A stretch of 64,000 nucleotides of DNA from Hyphomicrobiales bacterium (GTDB lineage: Bacteria; Pseudomonadota; Alphaproteobacteria; Rhizobiales; Rhizobiaceae). The DNA is taken from NCBI GenBank assembly GCA_900473805.1, contig UCMS01000012.1, positions 127,802 to 191,801 on the forward strand, in the 5' to 3' direction. A program made the position numbers and the translations under genes. Positions 9,873 through 22,659 of the stretch are shown in pieces (positions within the stretch are counted from its first letter, which is position 1; the number at the start of each line of letters is the position of its first letter). The notes below the pieces were generated by a model. That model searched no databases, was not told the DNA's origin, and saw nothing but the letters and a program-made list of their open reading frames with translations.

Positions 9873-10139
9873 TCAGGCTGCGGGTGTCTCGGCCTCCGGT
9901 TCATGACGAACCAGCATCCCGTAGATTTCATCCTTGAGCTGCATCCGCTTCTTACGGAGTTCAACGACATGGAAGTCGTCTGCAGGCTCTATATTCGTCT
10001 CGGCCCTGTGAATGACCCCGTTGACCTCATGATAGGCCTCGAACAGTATGGCGAAATGTCCATCCGTTTCCTTCAGATGACGCATCAGCGCGACGTGTTC
10101 CGGGAATTCCGCTGCCAGTTCGTGCGGTGTGTTCGACAT
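9873..10139 (-). CDS. YdcH-like small coiled protein (DUF465)
   Basis: 88 residues from ATG 10139. The central part (FPEHVALMRHLKETDGHFAILFEAYHEVNGVIHRAE) and the segment ELRKKRMQLKDEIYGML are the DUF465 pattern: a charged helical hairpin usually found in 70-80 residue proteins. Function is unknown. The longer open frame upstream lacks a better start. It lies between the SGNH hydrolase gene and lpdA on the same strand, so it is probably transcribed with the pdh cluster or from the 112-base gap before it. Confidence 0.85.
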   Translation of the reverse strand: MSNTPHELAAEFPEHVALMRHLKETDGHFAILFEAYHEVNGVIHRAETNIEPADDFHVVELRKKRMQLKDEIYGMLVRHEPEAETPAA

Positions 10140-10251
10140 GATCCCATCTCCTCTGTCGGGGGTTGATGAGTTCAGGTTAGACGCAGCGCACAAGACCTCC
10201 TTGATTTTGATCAACGCGCCCCGACGGAGATTTCGGGCCGCGGGTTTTTCT

Positions 10252-10890
10252 TCAAAGTCCGAGCATCATACGGACGATCGGCTCCAGGCCGCGTCCGATG
10301 GCACGGGTATTTTCGGCGTCCAGATGAATGCCGTCCAGCGGCGTGGTCTTTGCCACCGACCCGGCATCAAAGAAGCCACAGCCGGTCTCGTCGGCGAGGT
10401 CACTGTAATAACTCGCCAGCATCGCGGATTCCTCCAGGCCGCCCTTGAACATGGCGGCGAAATGCACATTGGCGGTTTCGCAGATCGGCGGCGGCGATAC
10501 GAGCAGGATGTCCGGCCCCTCGTAGCCAAAACCCCAGTCATGATGCCGGACCAGCTTGATCAGCCGATCGATGCCCTTGGTCGCTGCGATCGCCGAGCCG
10601 CCGATCCCGCGCTTCATGTCATTGGTGCCGAGCAGGAAGATCACGAGATCGATCGGCTTGTGCGTCTCGAGAATGCTCGGCAAGAGCTTCACGCCATTGC
10701 GTTCGCAATCCGCCAGATGGTCGTCATAAGCGGTGGTCCGCCCGTTCAAGCCTTCGGCGATCACCCGGACCCCGTGACCGAGCGCCTTCTGCAAGACGCT
10801 CGTCCAGCGATCCTCGTGGGCATGCCGACCCAGATTTACCGGGTCGTATCCCCATGTCAGGCTGTCGCCGTAAGCGAGAACGGTCTTCAT
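10252..10890 (-). CDS. SGNH/GDSL-type hydrolase (arylesterase-like)
   Basis: 212 residues. Block I YGDSLTWGYDP carries the catalytic Ser near residue 9, block III LLGTNDMKRG gives the oxyanion Asn, and the C-terminal LDGIHLDAENTRAIG gives the Asp-x-x-His pair. No signal peptide is present, so it is cytosolic; family members are acyl- or aryl-esterases. ATG 10890 is only 16 bases from the pdhC stop, so it is very likely in the pdh transcript. Why an esterase should be embedded there is unclear. The longer open frame reads into pdhC and is not needed. Confidence 0.9.
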   Translation of the reverse strand: MKTVLAYGDSLTWGYDPVNLGRHAHEDRWTSVLQKALGHGVRVIAEGLNGRTTAYDDHLADCERNGVKLLPSILETHKPIDLVIFLLGTNDMKRGIGGSAIAATKGIDRLIKLVRHHDWGFGYEGPDILLVSPPPICETANVHFAAMFKGGLEESAMLASYYSDLADETGCGFFDAGSVAKTTPLDGIHLDAENTRAIGRGLEPIVRMMLGL

Positions 10891-10906
10891 CGCACCGCCC
10901 CCTCGA

Positions 10907-12247
<1,341 letters not shown>

Positions 12248-12262
12248 GGACCTACCCTCCCC

Positions 12263-13669
12263 TTATTTGTAGCAGACGGTCTTCACCGCCTGGACCACTT
12301 CACCGACATTCGGCAGAGCGAGCTTTTCGAGGTTCGCCGCGTAAGGCATCGGCACGTCCTTGCCGGCGATCGTCAGGATCGGCGCGTCGAGATAATCGAA
12401 GGCCTGCTGCATCACGCGGGTAGCGATTTCCGTGCCGACCGACGACTGCGGATAACCTTCCTCGACGGTGACGAGGCGGCCGGTCTTCTTGACCGATTCG
12501 ATGACCGTCGGCAGGTCCATCGGACGGATGGTGCGCAGGTCGATCAGTTCGACGTCGATACCTTCCTTCTCCAGTTCGGCGACGGCCTTGACCGAATAGG
12601 TCATGCCGATGCCCCAGGAGACGATCGTCGCGTCCTTGCCGGTCTTGTGAATGCGCGCCTTGCCGATCGGCAGGACGAAATCGTCGAGCTTCGGAACCTC
12701 GAAGGACTGACCGTACAGGATCTCGTTTTCAAGGAAGATGATCGGATTCGGGTCGCGGATCGCGGCCTTCAACAGGCCCTTGGCGTCGGCTGCCGTGTAG
12801 GGCATGACGACCTTGAGGCCCGGGATCTGGCTGTACCAGGCGGCGTAATCCTGGCTGTGCTGGGCGGCGACGCGAGCGGCAGCGCCGTTCGGACCGCGGA
12901 AGACGATCGGTGCGCCCATCTGGCCACCGGACATGTAGAGCGTCTTGGCGGCGGAGTTGATGATCTGGTCGATCGCCTGCATGGCGAAGTTGAATGTCAT
13001 GAACTCGATGATCGGGCGCAGACCGGCCATGGCCGCACCGACGCCGACGCCGGCAAAGCCGTGTTCGGTGATCGGCGTATCGACGACACGACGAGGACCG
13101 AATTCGGCCAGCAAGCCCTGGGTGATCTTGTAGGCGCCCTGATACTCGGCGACTTCCTCACCCATGATGAAGACATCAGGATTGGCGCGCATTTCTTCGG
13201 CCATCGCCTCGCGCAGCGCTTCACGCACCGTCATCGTCACCATTTCGGTACCGGCCGGAATATCCGGATCGGCAGCGACGTCCACCTTGGGTGCGGCCGG
13301 AACGGTGTTGTCGGCCTTCGACGACGGCTCGTCTGCGGCTTCGCGGGCCTTGCCACCAGTGGCGTCAGCGGTCGCAGCCGGTGTATCGGCATCCTTCTTT
13401 GGAGCAACCGCCGCATCGGCGCTTTCGCCATCCTGCAGCAGGACCGCGATCGCGGTGTTGACCTTGACGTTTTCCGTGCCGGCAGCAATCAGGATCTTGC
13501 CGAGCACGCCTTCGTCGACGGCTTCGACTTCCATCGTCGCCTTGTCAGTCTCGATTTCGGCGATCACATCGCCGGACTTGATGGTGTCACCTTCCTGCTT
13601 GACCCACTTCGAGAGGGTACCCTCTTCCATGGTCGGAGACAGGGCGGGCATGAGGATTTCGATCGGCAT
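12263..13669 (-). CDS. pdhB: Pyruvate dehydrogenase E1 component, beta subunit, with N-terminal lipoyl domain
   Basis: 468 residues, about 130 longer than a plain E1-beta. The extra N-terminus (1-80) is a lipoyl domain nearly identical in pattern to that of PdhC, with K43 in [11 protein letters not shown]; an Ala/Pro/Asp linker (about 85-140) joins it to the transketolase-like E1-beta ([17 protein letters not shown] onward). This layout is characteristic of alphaproteobacteria. It pairs with PdhA to decarboxylate pyruvate using thiamine diphosphate. Spacing to pdhA is 15 bases. Confidence 0.97.
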   Translation of the reverse strand: MPIEILMPALSPTMEEGTLSKWVKQEGDTIKSGDVIAEIETDKATMEVEAVDEGVLGKILIAAGTENVKVNTAIAVLLQDGESADAAVAPKKDADTPAATADATGGKAREAADEPSSKADNTVPAAPKVDVAADPDIPAGTEMVTMTVREALREAMAEEMRANPDVFIMGEEVAEYQGAYKITQGLLAEFGPRRVVDTPITEHGFAGVGVGAAMAGLRPIIEFMTFNFAMQAIDQIINSAAKTLYMSGGQMGAPIVFRGPNGAAARVAAQHSQDYAAWYSQIPGLKVVMPYTAADAKGLLKAAIRDPNPIIFLENEILYGQSFEVPKLDDFVLPIGKARIHKTGKDATIVSWGIGMTYSVKAVAELEKEGIDVELIDLRTIRPMDLPTVIESVKKTGRLVTVEEGYPQSSVGTEIATRVMQQAFDYLDAPILTIAGKDVPMPYAANLEKLALPNVGEVVQAVKTVCYK

Positions 13670-13684
13670 GGGTTCCCTCCCCGA

Positions 13685-14731
13685 TTACAGCAGGATGTCA
13701 GTGTAGAGCTCGGATGCATCCGGCTCCGGATCGGCCTGGGCGAAGTCAGCCGAGTCGGCAACGATGTCGCGGACATCCTTGTCGATGGCCTTCAGCTCAT
13801 CTTCCGTGGCCCAGCCCTTTTCGAGCAGACGCGCACGAACCTGTTCGATCGGATCATGCTCGGAGCGCATCTTCTGCACTTCGTCCTTGGAGCGATACTT
13901 GGCTGGATCGGACATGGAGTGCCCGCGATAGCGGTAGGTCTGCATCTCGAGGATGACGGGCCCCTTACCGGCGCGGCAATGTTCGACCGCCTGGTCGGCT
14001 GCCGCCTTCACCGCACGCACATCCATGCCATCGACCTGGATGCCAGGGATATTGAAGGAGACGCCGCGCTGGGAGAAGTCGGTCTGAGCCGATGCGCGCG
14101 AGACCGAGGTACCCATGGCGTAGCGGTTGTTTTCGATGATGTAGATCACCGGCAGGTTCCACAGGCGAGCCATATTGAAGCTCTCATAGACCTGACCCTG
14201 GTTGGCAGCACCATCGCCGAAATAGGCGAGCGAGACATTGTCATTGCCGCGATACTTGTTGGCGAAGGCGAGACCGGTGCCGAGCGACACCTGCGCACCA
14301 ACGATACCGTGACCGCCGTAGAAATGCTTCTCCTTGGAGAACATGTGCATCGAGCCGCCCTTGCCCTTCGACAAGCCGCCCCTACGCCCGGTCAGCTCAG
14401 CCATGACGCCACGGGCGCTCATACCACAGGCCAACATATGGCCGTGGTCACGATAGCCTGTAATGACCTGATCGCCTTCCTTCAGGGCCATCTGCATGCC
14501 GACAACGACAGCTTCCTGGCCGATATACAGGTGACAGAAGCCGCCGATGAAGCCCATGCCGTAAAGCTGGCCGGCCTTTTCTTCGAAACGGCGGATCAAC
14601 AGCATTTCACGATAGGACGCGAGCTCCTGCGCCTTGTCGAATTCGGCGATCACACCGGTGGTCAGTTCTTTCTTGGCAGGCTTGGCCGAAGGCTTACGAC
14701 CGGTCGCAGTCGCGGATTTGCGCGGCGCCAT
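13685..14731 (-). CDS. pdhA: Pyruvate dehydrogenase E1 component, alpha subunit
   Basis: 348 residues. The thiamine-diphosphate motif GDGAANQGQVYESFNMARLWNLP...ENN is intact, as is the phosphorylation-loop-like YRYRGHSMSDPAKYR region. The N-terminus (APRKSATATGRKPSAKPAKKE) is a basic, flexible extension. First gene of the minus-strand pdhA-pdhB-pdhC cluster; the 149-base gap before it, up to the end of ftsB, is where the operon promoter should be. Confidence 0.97.
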   Translation of the reverse strand: MAPRKSATATGRKPSAKPAKKELTTGVIAEFDKAQELASYREMLLIRRFEEKAGQLYGMGFIGGFCHLYIGQEAVVVGMQMALKEGDQVITGYRDHGHMLACGMSARGVMAELTGRRGGLSKGKGGSMHMFSKEKHFYGGHGIVGAQVSLGTGLAFANKYRGNDNVSLAYFGDGAANQGQVYESFNMARLWNLPVIYIIENNRYAMGTSVSRASAQTDFSQRGVSFNIPGIQVDGMDVRAVKAAADQAVEHCRAGKGPVILEMQTYRYRGHSMSDPAKYRSKDEVQKMRSEHDPIEQVRARLLEKGWATEDELKAIDKDVRDIVADSADFAQADPEPDASELYTDILL

Positions 14732-14880
14732 TCATCCCTCCCGTGGGTTATGGTTGGTCTGTTGTTGGGTCTAGAATAGGGAAGAAAACAGGCATCCGCA
14801 ATGCCAGAAATGCATAGGTCATATTCAGACCAAGCATCTGTAAAATATATGAAATCTGGAATTAACCTAATCCCGGTTTA

Positions 14881-15198
14881 TCAGAAATAGGTGTTGAATA
14901 TCACGATTTCATCGGGGCGCGACATATTCAGCTGGTAACGCGCCTTTTCGTCGATGATATCTTCATCCAGCGAGCCGTCGCTGAGCAGGCTCACCTCTTT
15001 CTCCAGCTGCATGCGCTGCTTCACGAGCTTATCGAGCTCGGCCGTTCGAGCCACCTGAAGACGATCGAACTGCTGGCCCGCTTTGAGGCCATAGTCGCCA
15101 TGCACCGAATGATAGCCGAAGTAGGAAAGGAAGGCGACGGTGATGGCAGGGAGGGCAAGACGTCCGTATTTCTTCTTCTTGTGATGCCTGGTCCACAT
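14881..15198 (-). CDS. ftsB: Septum formation initiator FtsB/DivIC family protein
   Basis: 105 residues. A short basic cytoplasmic N-terminus (TRHHKKKKYGR), one membrane segment (about 15-35, LPAITVAFLSYFGYHSV), then a periplasmic coiled coil (about 42-80) and the conserved end KARYQLNMSRPDEIVIF. FtsB-type proteins join FtsL and FtsQ in the divisome. The gene sits between eno and pdhA, a placement common in alphaproteobacteria. A strong eno terminator lies 89 bases upstream of its start, so it likely has its own promoter. Confidence 0.88.
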   Translation of the reverse strand: MWTRHHKKKKYGRLALPAITVAFLSYFGYHSVHGDYGLKAGQQFDRLQVARTAELDKLVKQRMQLEKEVSLLSDGSLDEDIIDEKARYQLNMSRPDEIVIFNTYF

Positions 15199-15284
15199 GC
15201 CGACAACTGCCTTAAAACGCGTAACTTTCGCTCAAAGTAGCGGGGATGTCTTAACCGATCGTTGACCGAAAATGACTGGCAATG

Positions 15285-15316
15285 AAAAGCCCGCGCCGGT
15301 TGCCCGGCGCGGGCTT
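15285..15316 (-). terminator. Intrinsic terminator of eno
   Basis: Perfect 13-base stem (AAGCCCGCGCCGG / CCGGCGCGGGCTT) at 15287-15299 and 15304-15316 with a four-base loop, followed on the minus strand by a short T-run. It lies 25 bases after the eno stop. Confidence 0.88.
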
Positions 15317-15340
15317 AAAATTCAGTGTTGTCTACAACGA

Positions 15341-16705
<1,365 letters not shown>

Positions 16706-16829
16706 TTATCCGATGATCGGGAAAATACAATGACGGATCGGAAGCGGGATGAACGAAAATCTAATCGATTTAAAGCGGCATTCCCCGCTCTGCATCTTCT
16801 TTAACCGATTGAAGCGCCGGGAAAGTGTG

Positions 16830-17678
16830 TCAAACGGCCTTGGCGATGTCGTCGAAGGCGATCAGTTTTTCAAGCAAACGGCGCATGTTGTCGATCTGAA
16901 CCATGTTCGGTCCATCGGACGGCGCATTGTCCGGATCCTGATGGGTCTCGATAAAGAGACCGCCGACGCCAACGGCAACCGCTGCACGGGCAAGCGTTTC
17001 GACGAACTCGCGCTGACCGCCGGAGGAACCGCCCTGCCCGCCCGGCTGCTGTACCGAATGGGTTGCGTCGAAAACGACGGGCGCGCCCATGGCCGCCATG
17101 ATCGGCAGCGAGCGCATGTCGGAGACCAGCGTGTTGTAACCGAAGGAGGCGCCGCGTTCGCAGAGCAGAACGTTCGGGTTGCCGCTGGCATTCAGCTTGT
17201 TGAGAACATTCTTCATGTCCCAGGGCGCCAGGAACTGACCCTTCTTCACATTGACCACCCGGCCGGTCTTGGCGGCGGCGACCAAGAGATCAGTCTGACG
17301 GCAAAGGAAGGCCGGGATCTGCAGGACATCGACCGTCGGCGCGACGGCGGTGCACTGTTCTTCGGTATGAATGTCGGTCAAGACGGGGATGCCGTATTCC
17401 TTCTTGATGTCGGCAAAAACGTCCATCGCCTTTTCCAGACCGATGCCACGCTCCGCCGAGAGCGAGGTGCGGTTGGCCTTGTCGAAGGAGGATTTGTAGA
17501 CGAGGCCAAGGCCGAGTTCGCGGCAGAGCTCGACGAGGCGACCGGCGATCATGAACGCATGGTCGCGGCTCTCCATCTGGCAAGGACCGGCGATCAGGGC
17601 AAAGCGGCCCTTCTGCGAGAAGACGGCCCTGCCGTCGCCTTCACCGACGACGACTTCGGAATTGGTCACAGTGCTCAT
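16830..17678 (-). CDS. kdsA: 3-deoxy-8-phosphooctulonate synthase KdsA
   Basis: 282 residues. Condenses phosphoenolpyruvate with arabinose 5-phosphate to make KDO 8-phosphate for the lipopolysaccharide inner core. Conserved segments: [67 protein letters not shown] and the C-terminal [14 protein letters not shown]. The cysteine in AGPCQ suggests the metal-dependent class, known from family work, although I cannot test it. Its start overlaps the stop of the VOC gene by four bases, so the two are coupled. Confidence 0.96.
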   Translation of the reverse strand: MSTVTNSEVVVGEGDGRAVFSQKGRFALIAGPCQMESRDHAFMIAGRLVELCRELGLGLVYKSSFDKANRTSLSAERGIGLEKAMDVFADIKKEYGIPVLTDIHTEEQCTAVAPTVDVLQIPAFLCRQTDLLVAAAKTGRVVNVKKGQFLAPWDMKNVLNKLNASGNPNVLLCERGASFGYNTLVSDMRSLPIMAAMGAPVVFDATHSVQQPGGQGGSSGGQREFVETLARAAVAVGVGGLFIETHQDPDNAPSDGPNMVQIDNMRRLLEKLIAFDDIAKAV

Positions 17679-18568
17679 TTCAACTCCTCGAAGGCGAAGG
17701 CGACACCCTGGCCTTTCTCCGGCGCGACAACGAGGCGCGCTCCTGTTTTGTGATAGCGGACGCCATTAGCAGCGAGGCAGGCTTCTGTCACGCCGAGATC
17801 ACGGCTCGCGACCACAACCACCGCCCCGAGCAGACCCCGTTCTTCGCGCGCATCCGAGAACCCGTATCGAGCCGACAGTCCATCTGGTGTCAGGACATCG
17901 ACCCTGGCATTGGCCGCTTCGATCGATAGTCCGAAAGAATCGGCCGTGACGTCGCGCTGCCGCAGCGCCGTCTCCAACAGATACTGGAAATCGCTCGGAT
18001 TATTCTCGCACAGCACCACGCCTCTCAGGCCTGCTGCCGCGTTGGCGTGTTCCAGCAAAGGACCGCGATCGGCGGGCAAGGGGTTCACGCGCTCACAGGC
18101 GAAAGCAAAAAAGTCGGGCGAGCGCAGATCGGCGGCGAAGGCCAGCCGAAAAGATCCCTCTACTTTGTGGCCATCGGGAAAGCGAAACTCGCGCGAAAAG
18201 CCCAGCAGTTCACCACCACTCAAACCTTCGGCGACAAAGCTCGCATGATCTGCTCCGGCGTCATCGGTCTTGACGACGATTGCCGAGAGACCCTCGCCCC
18301 TTCGGAACCGAAAAGCCTGATCACGCGCGACAAAAACATTCCCGGCCCGCACCGCCACCAGACAGTCTTCCCGGCTGCCCACGGCAAGCGGTTCGAGATA
18401 GGTGTCGTCGCGGAAGAAAACACAGGCGTTTTCAGTGCCGAAAGGGTGACGAGCATCGGCTGCCACGGTGAACCCAAGGCGGCCTAGCCGCTGTCTGGCA
18501 GTAACGAGATCGATCACCGGCAGCACAAGGTGGTCCAAAGCGCGCGGCAAAGTGGGAACAGGCGACAT
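17675..18568 (-). CDS. VOC (glyoxalase-like) family protein
   Basis: 297 residues with two glyoxalase-type halves. The first begins [24 protein letters not shown] and includes [21 protein letters not shown]; a second betaalpha unit starts near residue 165 ([20 protein letters not shown]). This matches the 'glyoxalase-like domain' group often next to kdsA or pyrG in rhizobia. The substrate is unknown; the metal triad of true glyoxalase I cannot be assigned with certainty. The four-base overlap with kdsA suggests co-expression rather than a known shared pathway. Confidence 0.82.
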   Translation of the reverse strand: MSPVPTLPRALDHLVLPVIDLVTARQRLGRLGFTVAADARHPFGTENACVFFRDDTYLEPLAVGSREDCLVAVRAGNVFVARDQAFRFRRGEGLSAIVVKTDDAGADHASFVAEGLSGGELLGFSREFRFPDGHKVEGSFRLAFAADLRSPDFFAFACERVNPLPADRGPLLEHANAAAGLRGVVLCENNPSDFQYLLETALRQRDVTADSFGLSIEAANARVDVLTPDGLSARYGFSDAREERGLLGAVVVVASRDLGVTEACLAANGVRYHKTGARLVVAPEKGQGVAFAFEELK

Positions 18569-18591
18569 GAAGATACTCCGTTACGACCAAA

Positions 18592-19134
18592 CTAAGAATT
18601 ACCCGAGCGCTTTGTAAGGGCCTCGATCGCTTCGCGGAGCGCATCGATCTCGGTCCGGGTGTCGCGCAATTCCTTCAACACCTGCTCATCGATCTTGTGG
18701 TGGAGCGCGAGAACCTCGATCTCGGCCTTCAGATTGATCTCATAGTCCTTCGCGGCCATGAAGCGGTCACGCTCGGCCTGGCGGTTTTGGCTCATCATGA
18801 TGATCGGTGCCTGAATGGCGGCCACCATCGAGAGGATCAGGTTCAAAAAGATGAAGGGGTAGGCGTCAAACGGACGGGCTGCCAGGATCACCGTGTTGAG
18901 AACAACCCAGGCGAGGAGGAAGAGGACGAAGCCTATGATGAAGCTCCAGGAGCCGCCGATCCGGGCAATCGAATCGGCCAGACGCTGACCGAAGCTCGCC
19001 CCGGCGAGAAAGTCCTCGCCGGCATTGGTCGACACCGTTCGGCGCTGGCGAGCCTTGACCAGAACCTTCTTCTCTGCCGATGTCAGTTGGTCGGCCTGCT
19101 TGCCGAGCAAAGTGTTCTCCAAGTCTTTCAGCAT
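18592..19134 (-). CDS. DUF1003 family membrane protein
   Basis: 180 residues from ATG 19134 (an in-frame GTG at 19146 is an alternative). Two hydrophobic segments (roughly GSWSFIIGFVLFLLAWVVLNTVIL and YPFIFLNLILSMVAAIQAPII) are followed by MMSQNRQAERDR, the DUF1003 signature, and a charged C-terminal coiled coil (VLKELRDTRTEIDALREAIEALTK). Function is unknown; the family is widespread. It ends 23 bases before the VOC gene, so the three genes down to kdsA may form one transcript. Confidence 0.85.
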   Translation of the reverse strand: MLKDLENTLLGKQADQLTSAEKKVLVKARQRRTVSTNAGEDFLAGASFGQRLADSIARIGGSWSFIIGFVLFLLAWVVLNTVILAARPFDAYPFIFLNLILSMVAAIQAPIIMMSQNRQAERDRFMAAKDYEINLKAEIEVLALHHKIDEQVLKELRDTRTEIDALREAIEALTKRSGNS

Positions 19135-19281
19135 GGTGTAACTCACAGAGATTTCAATTCGTTGCTCGGACTTGCTCCGGGCGCTCTGGCTGCCAGCATC
19201 GATCGGAGATGCAAGGTTGCCAGCACCCGGCCGAAGAGGCCTATCGCATTTTCATACAGGTTGTTCACGGAAATTTATCCA

Positions 19282-19309
19282 CTTGCGGAACACATATGGA
19301 ACATATAGT
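19282..19309 (+). promoter_or_regulatory. Probable lexA promoter
   Basis: CTTGCG at 19282-19287 and TATAGT at 19304-19309 are separated by 16 bases, matching the rhizobial sigma-70 pattern (CTTGAC / TATA-type). One SOS box lies within it and another just after it, which is the arrangement expected for LexA self-repression. The assignment is by eye. Confidence 0.5.
19288..19302 (-). promoter_or_regulatory. LexA-binding SOS box 1
   Basis: Read on the minus strand this is GTTC-N7-GTTC (GTTCCATATGTGTTC), a perfect match to the alphaproteobacterial SOS box. It lies 46 bases before the lexA ATG, inside the probable promoter. Confidence 0.85.
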
Positions 19310-19313
19310 GTCT

Positions 19314-19328
19314 GTTCTGGATTTGTTT
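19314..19328 (+). promoter_or_regulatory. LexA-binding SOS box 2
   Basis: GTTC-N7-GTTT on the plus strand, one mismatch from the GTTC-N7-GTTC consensus, 11 bases after box 1 and 20 bases before the lexA ATG. Confidence 0.65.
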
Positions 19329-19347
19329 CACAAACGGGGCCCCGCAT

Positions 19348-20061
19348 ATGCTGACGCGCAAGCAACAGGAACTGCTTCTCTTCATTCACGAGCGGATGAA
19401 AGAATCGGGTGTGCCTCCGTCCTTCGACGAGATGAAGGACGCCCTCGACCTGGCATCGAAGTCCGGCATTCACAGGCTCATCACGGCGCTTGAAGAACGG
19501 GGCTTCATCCGGCGGCTTCCCAACCGCGCGCGTGCCCTTGAAGTGATCAAGCTACCGGAGGCCTATACGCCCAGCCTGCAACCGCGGCGTGGGTTTGCGC
19601 CAAGCGTCATCGAAGGCAGCCTGGGAAAGACGCCGCCGCCTGCCCCGGCACGTCCCAGCAACGACGATCAGAATGCGTCGGTCAGCGTGCCTGTCATGGG
19701 GCGCATCGCCGCCGGCGTGCCGATCTCGGCTATCCAGAACAACATGCATGACATTACCGTTCCGGCTGAGATGATCGGTTCTGGCGAACACTATGCCCTG
19801 GAGGTCAAGGGCGATTCGATGATTGATGCCGGTATTCTCGACGGCGATACCGTGATCATCCGCAACGCCTCGAACGCCAATCCCGGCGACATCATCGTGG
19901 CATTGGTCGATGACGAGGAAGCAACACTGAAGCGGTTTCGCCGCCGTGGTGCCTCGATCGCGCTGGAGGCTGCCAACCCGGCCTACGAGACACGCATTTT
20001 CCCGCCGGACCGGGTCAAGATCCAAGGGAAGCTTGTCGGCCTGATCCGGCGCTATCACTAA
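19348..20061 (+). CDS. lexA: SOS transcriptional repressor LexA
   Basis: 237 residues. N-terminal winged helix-turn-helix (1-70; [32 protein letters not shown]) and C-terminal peptidase. The self-cleavage site is A122-G123 (GRIAAGVPI), with the catalytic dyad S157 ([10 protein letters not shown]) and K195 ([11 protein letters not shown]). The long, proline-rich linker (70-115) makes it longer than the E. coli protein, as usual in rhizobia. It represses DNA-damage genes until RecA stimulates its cleavage. Two SOS boxes precede it, so it is self-regulated. Its last four bases overlap the convergent comEC end. Confidence 0.97.
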   Translation: MLTRKQQELLLFIHERMKESGVPPSFDEMKDALDLASKSGIHRLITALEERGFIRRLPNRARALEVIKLPEAYTPSLQPRRGFAPSVIEGSLGKTPPPAPARPSNDDQNASVSVPVMGRIAAGVPISAIQNNMHDITVPAEMIGSGEHYALEVKGDSMIDAGILDGDTVIIRNASNANPGDIIVALVDDEEATLKRFRRRGASIALEAANPAYETRIFPPDRVKIQGKLVGLIRRYH

Positions 20062-22568
20062 TCCGTCGCCGCGCCGTCATCTGATGTCGTGCCGGCGAGA
20101 GGCTGGGGTCTGGTTGCCAAAAGGGCGGCCTTGAAACCGTGTTGGGAGGCAGTCCCCCCGGTTCGCCAGTCATAGAGGCGATGCACCGTCCATGGGCGTG
20201 GCGGGCCTGCCAGCGCTGACGTGGCTTCGATTTTTCTTTCGTGGCGATCACCAAGCCGCAACTCGAGAGCGCCGCTTGCGCGCAATGTCGTTTCGCTGAT
20301 CAAGATCGTGCCTGAATTGCAGCGGGTCAGGCGGCTGCGGGCGCCGAGCACAACGATGTCGGCGACGTCACAGGCGAAGCCGGCAATATCGGCGCGGTCG
20401 ATGACGAGCACGGTCCAGAGGCCGGCAATCTTTGCCGCACAGGCACCGCGAGCGCAGGTGAAGCGGTCGCCCGCGGCGGATCCTGCCAGTTGTTCCAATA
20501 CCTTGCCTGCCTGTTGTTTTGTCACCGCATCCCATGTCTCCTCCTTTTTCCAATCGGCCGGTGGCGGGAGGACGAGTGCGTCTGTTTGGTCCGGTGGCCG
20601 ATGATTTTCGACACCGAGCGCAGGCTTCCACTGGTCAAAAAGGAAGGTCGATGGACGCACGCGGTTGGTAGCGAGCGTCTTCGCCTCAGCATCGCTTCCC
20701 GGCCTCGGCCAAAACGCGACGAGGCGGCCATCCTCGCTGACCAGCAGATCGGCCGGCCTATCTGCTGGACGCAGCCATGACGCAGCCAGCGTGACGATTA
20801 AGAGAACGCTCCCGGCGTGCCGTAGCCGCGTATGCAGTAACGTGATCAGCAGGAGCGCGGTCACGGTGAGTGCTGGAAACCAGCCCGGCTGGCGCGGGAT
20901 GAGCGCCGCCTCATCCCAGCCGGCGACGGTGTGCGCGACCTGCAGGACGAGATCAAGTCCGAGGCCCATGATCCAAAAGAATGGGGCATCAAGGCCGAGC
21001 GGCATCATCAGCATGGCGATGAAGCCGGCCGGCATGACCACGATCGAGATCAGCGGCATGGCCGCCAGATTGGCCTCAAGCCCGTGCATGGACAGGCGAT
21101 GGAAATGCGTGACCGCAAAAATGGCCGTCGACAAACCGCCAATCAGGGATGTGGCGAGCGTCCCACCGACGAATTTCAGCACAAAGCTTGCCAGTTTGCC
21201 CGGGACGGATTGGGGAGCCGGCCAGAGGGTGCGCGGCCTCGTGCGCCAGGCTGCATAGCCAGCGATCAGGGCTGCCGTCGCGGCAAAAGACATCTGAAAA
21301 CTCGGCCCCCTGACGGCGGAAGGCTGCACGACCAGGATCAGGATCGCCGCGACAGACAGGTTGCGCAGACTGATCGCGGGCCGGTCGATCAGCACGGCAA
21401 CCAGCATGATCGCGGTCATCAGATAGGCGCGCAATGCCGAAACCTGGTAACCGGATATGAGGACATAGGCGGTCGCCGCCAGAAGTGCGCCGGCGGCTGC
21501 GATTTTCTTTATGGGATAGTGCTGCGCTAAACCCGGAAGGAGGCTCAACAGTGCCCGCAGGCCGACGAAGAAGATACCGGCGGCAAGCGCCATGTTGAGA
21601 CCGGAGATCGCGGTGATATGGGCAAGCCCCGAAAGCCGTAACGCATCCGTCGCCTCCTGCGACATCGAGCGCCGCTCACCGGTGATGATGGATGCGGCGA
21701 ATGCGCCGGTATCGCCGGGCAGTACGGCATGGATACGATCGGAGATCCGGTCGCGCAGGGAAAACAGCCATCGATCCAGCCGGGTCCACGGGTCCACGAC
21801 CGGCGAGGCAGCCGTCGCCGGCCGTTCCGGAGCGCCAAGAAAGAACCCCACCGCGCCAATCCCGGCATAATAGCTCTGAAAGGCAAAATCGTTGAGACCG
21901 GGCAGCGCCGGCCCCGACGGCGGCGACAACCGCAGACGCCCGGTGATGTTCTCGCCGATCCTGAACCCCTCATGTTGGCTTCGGGCCAAGACCGAAATGC
22001 GCTGCGGCGCGCGGCGCAGAGCCGGCTCGGCGGTCGCCGCCACGCGGATGACATAGCGCCATTCGCCGGCCGACCCCGCCTCCCGCCGCTCCACCTGGCC
22101 GGTGACCGTGGTCACCACGGGAGAATCGAGAAGGATCGTCGCGGCTCTCCGGGTTTCAGCCTCGGCCAACACCATGCCGGCAATGGCAAGAAGGGCGGAG
22201 AGCGACAGGGCGCGGCTCATTGTGCCGGCAAGGGTCATGAAGAGAGCGCTTGCGGCCAAAGCGGCAAGGAAAAGCAGGATCTCCGCGGCGGGCGGCGCAG
22301 GGAGATTGAACCAGCACAGAGCGCCAAGCCCGATGCATACGGGTACGAAATGAAAGAAGTGCCCCTGCCGGCCCTCCCATTCGATCGCCTGGTGGATACC
22401 GTGAGCGCGTCGCCGGGTCTGTTCGACCAGTCGGTCTATCCTGCCTCTTGTCGGCCGGCGTATCGCAGAATGGCTGGGTAAAGCAGGCGTTGGATCCCTG
22501 GATGGCGCGAGCGCGCCCTCCCCCTCGATGTCCAGCTTCTCCTCCGGTCGATACAACACTTGAAGCAA
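20058..22568 (-). CDS. comEC: ComEC/Rec2 family membrane channel protein
   Basis: 836 residues by the longest frame; the start is a TTG at 22568, and alternatives are the GTG at 22559 or a later codon. The N-terminal third has hydrophobic segments and a soluble DUF4131-like insert; the Competence domain follows ([44 protein letters not shown] split over residues about 285-330) with many membrane helices. The C-terminal 200 residues lie where the metallo-beta-lactamase domain sits in other bacteria, but I see no HxHxDH motif. It would carry single-stranded DNA across the inner membrane in transformation; activity here is unproven. Convergent with lexA, divergent from gltA. Confidence 0.88.
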   Translation of the reverse strand: MLQVLYRPEEKLDIEGEGALAPSRDPTPALPSHSAIRRPTRGRIDRLVEQTRRRAHGIHQAIEWEGRQGHFFHFVPVCIGLGALCWFNLPAPPAAEILLFLAALAASALFMTLAGTMSRALSLSALLAIAGMVLAEAETRRAATILLDSPVVTTVTGQVERREAGSAGEWRYVIRVAATAEPALRRAPQRISVLARSQHEGFRIGENITGRLRLSPPSGPALPGLNDFAFQSYYAGIGAVGFFLGAPERPATAASPVVDPWTRLDRWLFSLRDRISDRIHAVLPGDTGAFAASIITGERRSMSQEATDALRLSGLAHITAISGLNMALAAGIFFVGLRALLSLLPGLAQHYPIKKIAAAGALLAATAYVLISGYQVSALRAYLMTAIMLVAVLIDRPAISLRNLSVAAILILVVQPSAVRGPSFQMSFAATAALIAGYAAWRTRPRTLWPAPQSVPGKLASFVLKFVGGTLATSLIGGLSTAIFAVTHFHRLSMHGLEANLAAMPLISIVVMPAGFIAMLMMPLGLDAPFFWIMGLGLDLVLQVAHTVAGWDEAALIPRQPGWFPALTVTALLLITLLHTRLRHAGSVLLIVTLAASWLRPADRPADLLVSEDGRLVAFWPRPGSDAEAKTLATNRVRPSTFLFDQWKPALGVENHRPPDQTDALVLPPPADWKKEETWDAVTKQQAGKVLEQLAGSAAGDRFTCARGACAAKIAGLWTVLVIDRADIAGFACDVADIVVLGARSRLTRCNSGTILISETTLRASGALELRLGDRHERKIEATSALAGPPRPWTVHRLYDWRTGGTASQHGFKAALLATRPQPLAGTTSDDGAATD

Positions 22569-22659
22569 CCCTGCTGATGGGGAAAAACATCACGCCCAAC
22601 AACAATCAAAGCGTGTATGAAGCTTTGCTGCAAGCGCAATCTAACGTGCAAATCGATTA

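Noticed and set aside
8112..10166. 684-codon plus-strand frame opposite lpdA
   Set aside because: Antisense shadow covering lpdA and its neighbours; composition is not protein-like.
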